Assembly: GCF_017114945.1 (NCBI RefSeq)
Contig: NZ_JABXKQ010000135.1
Location: 1-64,000 of the forward strand
Direction: 5' to 3'
Source of the DNA: Nostoc sp. JL34
GTDB taxonomy: Bacteria; Cyanobacteriota; Cyanobacteriia; Cyanobacteriales; Nostocaceae
DNA: 64,000 nucleotides
Numbering within the stretch: the stretch's first letter is position 1; each line of letters begins with the position of its first letter. The notes under the pieces are model-generated. The model saw nothing but the letters and a program-made list of their open reading frames with translations, was not told the DNA's origin and made no database searches. A program made the translations under genes and the position numbers. Below, one piece after another: positions 54,139 through 61,400 of this stretch.

Positions 54139-55668
54139 TTAAATTTGCAAAAAGTTAGCGAGCGCCTGCGGTAATGGCAGAATAATTACAATCAACAAAG
54201 CCATTGCCAGTAACCCCCAAACGTCACGTTTGTTATCCAATTCAGTGACATCATTCAGCGCAGGTTCATCAATCAACGGCATAAATAATAAGATAATCGC
54301 CCACACCAAAAATTCTTCCCGAACTAAAGAAAGTAATAGCAACAACACGCGAGCAATTTGACCAATTACGATCGCAGTTCGTTGTCCAAACATCGCATGG
54401 ACAATGTGACCTCCATCTAATTGTCCCACAGGCATTAAATTTAAGGCTGTGACAATTAGTCCTAAGAAACCTGCTACTGCAACGGGATGCAAATCGAGGG
54501 CTGATTTTGCCGTTAACTGACTTCCCAAAGCTAACTTCGAGAGTATAGCCAGTAAAATTGAATACTTGGGATTGAGGGCATCAGGATTTAAAAGTCGGGT
54601 TTTTTCAGTCAGCGAAACTATATCAGAATGAGCCAAACCCCATATTAGTAATGGCAAGGTAATAACAAAACCTGCAATTGGCCCAGCAATACTAATATCA
54701 AATAAAGCTTTGCGATTAGGAATGGGACTACGCATCTGAATAAATGCGCCAAAAGTTCCCAAGAAGAAAGGCACGGGAATAAAGTAAGGCAACGTCGAGC
54801 GAATCTTGTAGAATTTAGCTGTCAAATAATGCCCAAGTTCGTGAGTGCCCAAAATAGCCATCAGCCCTAAAGCATAAGGCAATCCCTTGAATAGGACATC
54901 TGAGTTAGATAGAAGTTTGAACAAAGATCCAATTTGCCAGATAGGCGGCAGAGTAACACCAGCATTTTCTACTCCCACTAAGGTAGTAGTGATCAAAGTA
55001 GCTACTAGCAGCATCAGCGCTAATCCTGGTCGAGTTAATCGTTCCTGGTTGCGTCGTGGTGTATCTGTCTGTTTCGCAGCAGCTTGAGTGTTGGGAACCA
55101 GGACAAAGAAAGGTTTGCCATTGAAGCCTTCTTGAAAAATCAGCAAGAAGCGATCGCCAAATTGTGCTTCAATATTAGTCTTAATCTGCTGGTAAGCGTT
55201 GCTGGCTTTAGTTCGCAACTGCCCCCGGCAAATCACAGATTGTGGACGATACTCAATATTTTGAACATAGTATACAGACCAAGGAAAACAATTTCGTAGT
55301 TGGGTTTCTTCGGCTGGTTCAATGGGACGCACTATTGGTTCTGGGGTAGGCTGGATAGTCGGCTGTGATTCTGAGGCTGGGGTTTGGGCTTCGTCGGTCT
55401 GTGTTGTATCTCTTGGTGCTTGACGCCCCCATTGAAACAACACCCAGTACAAGACTGTGCAGACAAATACCGACCAGAGGATCAGCCCTGGCGGTGGAGG
55501 TTGTTTCGCCCCATAGATTAGCGTCCATCCACTCAACAGGAATGCTGGTGTCATTAAAACCAGCCACAACAACCATACTGATGTGCGGGTGATGTGAGCA
55601 ACGCTGCGCTGCACCATTAGATAAGTAGCTAGCCCCAGCAGGAGGATAAACAGAAACCAAAATGCCAT
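54139..55668 (-). CDS. Site-2 protease family zinc metalloprotease (EGY1-like)
   Basis: 509 aa from ATG 55668 (MAFWFLFILLL), the frame being open 28 codons further without support. Two or three N-terminal helices, a Pro/Thr/Glu-rich soluble linker (residues ~85-120), a soluble domain, then the S2P core: HELGH at 276-280 in a membrane helix and the second motif LNLMPVGQLDGGH providing the Asp ligand. This arrangement (long soluble N-terminal domain, FYKIRSTLPYFIPVP after HExxH) matches cyanobacterial and plastid EGY-type proteases. It cleaves membrane-embedded substrates, for instance anti-sigma factors, but none is encoded nearby. GAAGAGAA precedes the ATG. Confidence 0.93.
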   Translation of the reverse strand: MAFWFLFILLLGLATYLMVQRSVAHITRTSVWLLWLVLMTPAFLLSGWTLIYGAKQPPPPGLILWSVFVCTVLYWVLFQWGRQAPRDTTQTDEAQTPASESQPTIQPTPEPIVRPIEPAEETQLRNCFPWSVYYVQNIEYRPQSVICRGQLRTKASNAYQQIKTNIEAQFGDRFLLIFQEGFNGKPFFVLVPNTQAAAKQTDTPRRNQERLTRPGLALMLLVATLITTTLVGVENAGVTLPPIWQIGSLFKLLSNSDVLFKGLPYALGLMAILGTHELGHYLTAKFYKIRSTLPYFIPVPFFLGTFGAFIQMRSPIPNRKALFDISIAGPIAGFVITLPLLIWGLAHSDIVSLTEKTRLLNPDALNPKYSILLAILSKLALGSQLTAKSALDLHPVAVAGFLGLIVTALNLMPVGQLDGGHIVHAMFGQRTAIVIGQIARVLLLLLSLVREEFLVWAIILLFMPLIDEPALNDVTELDNKRDVWGLLAMALLIVIILPLPQALANFLQI

Positions 55669-55861
55669 GTTCTCTTCAGTAATTTTGACAAAACGCCCCA
55701 CCAGTAGCTTCAGCACCATAGCATTAACTACAAGGCAGACCTCAAATCCCAATTCTTTTCACAACGGTTAACAGTGCTGGTTAACGCTCAAGTTGCAATT
55801 CTTGAGAATTTCCACACTGTAATCAAATTTTCCACAACTCCTCAGTTTCGGTTCTTTGATT

Positions 55862-56596
55862 ATGTGCCCTTTACCTCAACAGCCAAGTCATACAACTAAG
55901 CCACCACGGGCTGTCTTCTCTGACGAAGTTCTGAGCGGAGGTTCTCTGCAATCGGACTTCGCACAAGAAAGCATTTTTGCTTTTCCACCCAATCGGGACA
56001 CATTAGGGGGAACCTCTTATTTTATTGTAAGAAATGAAGGCAATATCCTCATAGATTGCCCTGCACTAGAAAAAACAAATCAAGATTTTTTGCGATCGCA
56101 TGGAGGCGTGCGTTGGTTATTTATCACCCATCGCGGCGCTATTGGCAAGACTGCTGAATTTCAGCAAGACTTTGGCTGCGAGGTGCTGATTCAAGAGCAA
56201 GAAGCGTATTTATTACCAGGCTTAACCGTAACTACTTTTAGACAAGAATTTACTCTTGATGCTGCAACACAAGCGATTTGGACACCAGGACATTCTCCCG
56301 GCTCATCTTGTCTCTACTACAGTGAATTTGGAGGTATATTATTTTCTGGTCGCCATTTACTCCCTAACCAGCACGGTCAAGTAGTACCATTACGGACAGC
56401 CAAAACCTTTCACTGGCCAAGGCAAATTCAGAGCATTCGATTATTGTTAGAACGTTTTACACCAGAAACTCTCCAGTATATTTGTCCTGGAGCTAATACA
56501 GGCTTTCTTAGAGGTAAGCGATTCATAAATCGAGCTTATCAACACCTCGCTTCTCTGGATTTACCAGCTTTGCTGCCGATACAACCTCTACTTTAG
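55862..56596 (+). CDS. Metallo-beta-lactamase-fold protein with degenerate metal site
   Basis: 244 aa from ATG 55862. The fold is visible (GTSYFIVRNEGNILIDCPA, IWTPGHSPGSSCLYY, GGILFSGRHLL), but the metal motif HxHxDH is replaced by THRGAIGK (89-96), and the Asp of SGD is an Arg (SGR). Only the His of GHSPGS remains, so hydrolysis using two zinc ions is unlikely; the protein may bind rather than cut. Residues ~20-37 (SDEVLSGGSLQSDFAQES) come from a palindromic repeat inserted in frame between AVF and IFAFPPNRDT. Divergent from the site-2 protease gene. Confidence 0.85.
   Translation: MCPLPQQPSHTTKPPRAVFSDEVLSGGSLQSDFAQESIFAFPPNRDTLGGTSYFIVRNEGNILIDCPALEKTNQDFLRSHGGVRWLFITHRGAIGKTAEFQQDFGCEVLIQEQEAYLLPGLTVTTFRQEFTLDAATQAIWTPGHSPGSSCLYYSEFGGILFSGRHLLPNQHGQVVPLRTAKTFHWPRQIQSIRLLLERFTPETLQYICPGANTGFLRGKRFINRAYQHLASLDLPALLPIQPLL
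55922..55962. repeat. GAAGTTCTGAGCGGAGG palindrome inside MBL-fold gene
   Basis: GACGAAGTTCTGAGCGGAGG and the partly degraded second arm ATCGGACTTCGC. Same family as the perfect copy at 60523-60560. Read in frame in the gene at 55862. Confidence 0.75.
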
Positions 56597-56604
56597 GACA
56601 CCAA

Positions 56605-56710
56605 TTCAGTAATCCTGGAAGAACCTCTCCCCCTACCCCTCTCCTACGAGGAGAGGGGAGTTTAGCTCCCCCTTCCCTTCAAGGGAAGGGGGCTGGGGGG
56701 TTAGGTTTTT
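56605..56710. repeat. Pyrimidine/purine hairpin repeat pair
   Basis: CCCCTCTCCTACGAGGAGAGGGG (two perfectly paired arms) followed by CCCCTTCCCTTCAAGGGAAGGGG and CTGGGGGGTTAGGTT; same family as 24,510-24,605. The rest of the gap to 56,887 holds only leader sequence. Confidence 0.75.
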
Positions 56711-56887
56711 GATTACTGAATCGATGCTTTAGAGGCTAATCTATCCCTGCCTCAATTTTAAATTGAGAGAAAACTGCTGCCTCAATAGAGTTAGAAACAG
56801 ATATTGACACCAGACCAGTGTTGCTAACGCTAAATAGAGAAATAATCAAGATAATTAAGTTCATCACCTAGAAAAGTCTAGTTAACT

Positions 56888-58270
56888 ATGATGAATGATT
56901 TAGTCTTTTTAGCTGCTCATCAATTGGCAAAAGCAATCCGCGATCGCCAAGTCTCTTCAGTAGAAGTGATAGCAGCTTATCTGAGTCACATTGCTCAATA
57001 CAACCCAACCCTAAATGCGATTGTGACTTTGGATGCAGAAAATGCGATCGCTCGGTCGAAAGCGGCAGATCAGGCATTGGCTCAAGGAGAAAATTGGGGG
57101 GTCTTACATGGAGTACCCGTAACAATCAAAGACACCCTAGAAACCAAAGGATTACGCACGACGAGCAGTTATCAACCCCTAGCAGATTATTTCCCAAAGC
57201 AAGATGCTACCGTTGTCGCTCGATTACGTGCCGCCGGAGCGATTATTTTGGGTAAGACGAATACACCCCAGTTGGCTGATAACTTCCAAACTAATAGTCC
57301 CTTATTTGGCAGAACAAACAATCCCTGGAATCATGAGTGTACCCCAGGCGGTAGCACTGGGGGCGGGGCGAGTGCCATAGCTGCTGGGTTATCTCCTCTG
57401 GAACTTGGTAGTGATATTGGCGGGTCTATCCGCGTTCCGTCTCACTTCTGTGGCATTTTCGGCTTGAAACCAACCGAGCATCGAGTCTCAACATTTGGAC
57501 ATATTCCAGAGTTACCAGGAACACCTAAAACCATCCGCTACTTACAGACAATAGGGCCTCTTGCTCGCTCTGTGGAAGACTTGCGATTGTGCCTGTCACT
57601 GATTGAAGGCCCAGACCCATATCAGCCAGAAGTGTTATCAATACCTATACAAGACAATCCACTTACCACCCTACAATCCTACCGCTACGCTTGGACAGAA
57701 GGTTTCGGTGATATTCCAGCAACAGCCGAAACTAAGGCTGCTCTGGAGAAACTAGCATCATCCCTAGTGGATTTAGGATGCTGTATAGAGCAACACAACC
57801 AGCCACCGAATTTTGAGAGCAACGCAGTCCGTAATACTTACATCAACATTTATGATTTTGAGTTGGGTTTATCACAGCCTGACCTGACGCAGACTGAACA
57901 GCAACAAAGGTATGTCACTGCCCTCACCGAGCGCGAGACTCTGATTGCGAATATGGAAGACTTCTTATCTGATTGGGATGTTTGGCTGTGTCCAGTTGTG
58001 CCAGTACCCGCCTTCACTCATCGTCAGCCAGGAGAACCCATTGAGGTGGATGGGCAGGAGTTCTCTTATTTAGAAGCAATAGGTGCTTATACCACAATTT
58101 TCAACCTAACTGGCAACCCGGCGGTAGTACTGCCCTTTACCCAGTCACAACAAGGACTACCCATTGGTGTGCAGATAGTGGGGCGGCGTGGAAGTGATAT
58201 GAAACTGCTAGAAATTGCTGAGAAATTAACTCAAGTAACTGGTTTTTTTCAACGCCCACCTGGGTATTAG
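56888..58270 (+). CDS. Amidase signature family enzyme (GatA-like)
   Basis: 460 aa. The Ser-cisSer-Lys triad is present: Lys81 in GVPVTIKDT, Ser156 in GGSTGGGAS and Ser180 in GSDIGGSIRVPSHFCG. It hydrolyses a carboxamide. It is not obviously the tRNA amidotransferase subunit: no gatB/gatC nearby, and the C-terminal half (FEPQ, SDWDVWLCPVVPVPAFTH, GNPAVVLPF) is closer to stand-alone amidases. Two adjacent ATGs (56888 and 56891) are possible starts, without a clear ribosome site. Monocistronic. Confidence 0.93.
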   Translation: MMNDLVFLAAHQLAKAIRDRQVSSVEVIAAYLSHIAQYNPTLNAIVTLDAENAIARSKAADQALAQGENWGVLHGVPVTIKDTLETKGLRTTSSYQPLADYFPKQDATVVARLRAAGAIILGKTNTPQLADNFQTNSPLFGRTNNPWNHECTPGGSTGGGASAIAAGLSPLELGSDIGGSIRVPSHFCGIFGLKPTEHRVSTFGHIPELPGTPKTIRYLQTIGPLARSVEDLRLCLSLIEGPDPYQPEVLSIPIQDNPLTTLQSYRYAWTEGFGDIPATAETKAALEKLASSLVDLGCCIEQHNQPPNFESNAVRNTYINIYDFELGLSQPDLTQTEQQQRYVTALTERETLIANMEDFLSDWDVWLCPVVPVPAFTHRQPGEPIEVDGQEFSYLEAIGAYTTIFNLTGNPAVVLPFTQSQQGLPIGVQIVGRRGSDMKLLEIAEKLTQVTGFFQRPPGY

Positions 58271-58452
58271 GTGGATGCCTAAACTAGGAACTCACGAGTA
58301 TTAAAGGTAGATGAATCCAGTTTAAATACTTCTTTAAAAATGCTTTTATGTATCTTACCTCCAATCCCAACACTAAATTTTCTAACGTTTGTTAACCAAG
58401 ATATTGTCCTGGGAATTATAACCTTAGTAAATAGGAATTCTCGTAAAAATTT

Positions 58453-61400
58453 ATGAGCGCAAAAGTTGATGGAACTTTAAAGATCGCAGGCTACCAAATC
58501 ATCGAGCAACTTTATTCAGGTTCTCGTACCCAAGTTTATCGGGCAGTTCGAGAATGCGATCGCCTACCAGTTATCATCAAGCTCTTAAAACGAGAATATC
58601 CTACCTTCAGTGAACTAGTACAGTTTCGCAATCAATATGCGATCGCTAAAAACTTAGATATTCCCGGCATTATTAAACCCTACAGCTTAGAACCCGATCG
58701 CAACGGCTATGCCCTAGTTATGGAAGACTTTGGTGGCATTTCCTTGCGGCAATTTACTCAAGGAAAAACACTGACATTAGAGCAATTTTTACCTATTGCT
58801 CTGCAATTATTAGACACTTTACACCAGTTACATCAACAGCGCGTCATTCACAAAGATATTAAACCAGCCAACATCCTGATTCACCCTGACAGTAAACAAA
58901 TTAAGCTGATTGACTTCAGTATTGCCTCACTCCTACCACGAGAAACCCAAGAAATCCAGAGCATCAACGGACTGGAGGGAACGCTAGCGTATCTGTCGCC
59001 AGAGCAAACCGGACGGATGAACAGGGGCATTGACTACCGCAGCGACTTCTATTCATTAGGTGTGACTTTCTTTGAACTACTGAGCGAAAAACTACCCTTT
59101 GAGTCCGATGACCCGATAGAGTTGGTGCATTGCCACATTGCGAAACTTCCACCCTTTGTTTGCGATTTCAACCCCGATCTGCCCTTGATGCTGGGCGAGA
59201 TGATCCGCAAACTGATGGCGAAGAACGCCGAAGATCGCTATCAGAGTGCTATGGGACTAAAACATGACCTTGTTACCTGCTTAGAACAGTGGCGAGAAAC
59301 AGGCAAGCACACCTGGTTTGATTTGGGACAGCGCGATATCAGCGATCGCTTTCTCATCAGAGAAAAACTCTATGGGCGGGAATCAGAAGTACAGAGGTTA
59401 CTGGAGACATTTGGTCATGTTGCCAATGGTTGCTCCCAACTGATGCTGGTGGCAGGTTTCTCTGGCATTGGCAAAACCGCAGTCGTCAATGAAGTGCATA
59501 AGCCGATCGTCCGGTGGAACGGCTACTTCATCAAGGGCAAGTACGACCAGTTCAACCGCAACATTCCTCTGTCTGCTTTTGTGCAAGCCTTTCGTGATTT
59601 GATGGGACAGTTGCTTAGTGAAAGCGATACTCAACTGGAGCAATGGCAGAGCAAGATTTTAGCGGCAGTTGGAGAGAATGGGCAAGTCCTGATCGAGGTG
59701 ATTCCTGAATTGGAGCAGCTGATCGGCAAACAGCCTGCCTTCGCGGAATTATCTGCCAGTGCAGCACAGAACCTTTTCCATTTGCTGTTCCAAAAGTTCA
59801 TTCAAGTCTTCACCACCAGAGAGCATCCATTGGTGATATTTCTCGATGACTTGCAGTGGGCAGATTCGGCATCGCTAAATTTGCTGAAGCTGTTGATGGC
59901 TCAGAGCGATTGGGGTTATCTATTCATTATTGGCGCATACCGCGATAACGAGGTATTTGCGGCTCATCCACTGATGTTGACGCTAGATGAAATTGAAAAG
60001 GCATCCCCCTGCGTCAATACTTTGACCCTAGCTCCCTTGAGTCAAGCAGATGTGAACCATTTGATCGCAGACTCGCTCAGTTGTCCAACAAAACAGGCAC
60101 TACCGTTGACAGAGTTGGTTTATCAAAAAACCAAAGGCAATCCCTTTTTCACAACTCAGTTTTTGAAAGCGCTATATGAGGATGGGCTGATTACCTTTGA
60201 TTGGGAGGTAGGTTTTTGGCAGTGTGATGTAGCGCCAGTAAAAGCTTTGGCTCTCACCGATGATGTGGTGGAATTTATGGCCCAACAACTTCAGAAATTG
60301 CCCGATATCACTCAAGATATTTTGAAACTGGCAGCCTGTATTGGCAATCAGTTTGATTTGGCGACGCTGGCGATCGTTTCTGAAAAGTCACACATAGAAA
60401 CCGCTTCGGACTTGTGGAAAGCATTGCAAGAAGGATTTATCATTCCCACCAATGAAATCTACAAGTTTTATCAGGATTCCTCATTGGTGATTGGTCATTT
60501 GCAAATGACAAATGACAAAGCGCAAAGTCTGAGCGGAGGAAACCTCCGCTCAGAACTTTGTAAGAGAGGACAAATGACAGTTTACAAATTCTTGCACGAT
60601 CGCGTCCAGCAAGCGGCTTATTTCCTGATTCCAGACACACAAAAACAGATCGCTCACCTAAAAATTGGGCAACTATTACTGACTCATACGCCTGTTGCCA
60701 AACAAGACGAAAAATTGTTTGAAATTGTTAACCAACTTAATATTGGCAAATCCCTAATTGTCGATCTATTTGAGCAAATAGAACTCGCCCAACTCAACCT
60801 GAAAGCTGGACAAAAAGCCAGAGTCGCAACTGCCTATACAGCCGCATTTGAGTATTGCACTACAGGTATTGCCTTGTTAGCTGAGGATATGTGGCAAACC
60901 CAGTATGAGTTAACCTTAGCCCTCTACGAAGCTGCCACTGAAGCTGCTTACCTGAGTGGCAACTTTCAGCAGATGACACAATTAGCGGCAGTCATCATAG
61001 AACACTCTAGAAACTTGTTGGATACGGTCAAGGTCTATGAAGTTCAAATTCAAGCTGCTCAAGCCCAACATCAATTTATAGAGGCAGTGCAGATTGCCCT
61101 GAAGATTGTAGAGGGTCTAGGAACGAGTTTTCCAGAGCAACCCAGTCAATTAGATATTGCCCGAGCATTCGAGGCGACTAAATCGATCCTGGCTGGCAGG
61201 CAACCGTTGGACTTAATCACTCTGCCCCAGATCGCAAACCCTAACAAATTAGCGATTATACGCATTCTTGCCGCTGTCTCTTCTGCTGCCTTTGTTGTTA
61301 GTCCAGCGCTCTTACCGTTTATTGTCCTTGAGCAGGTAAATTTATCTGTTCAATATGGCAACACCTCATTTTCGGCAATTGGCTATGCCTACTATGGACT

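Noticed and set aside
56888..58270. Assignment as GatA of the tRNA amidotransferase
   Set aside because: gatB and gatC are absent nearby and the C-terminal half is closer to stand-alone amidases by eye; kept as a general amidase.
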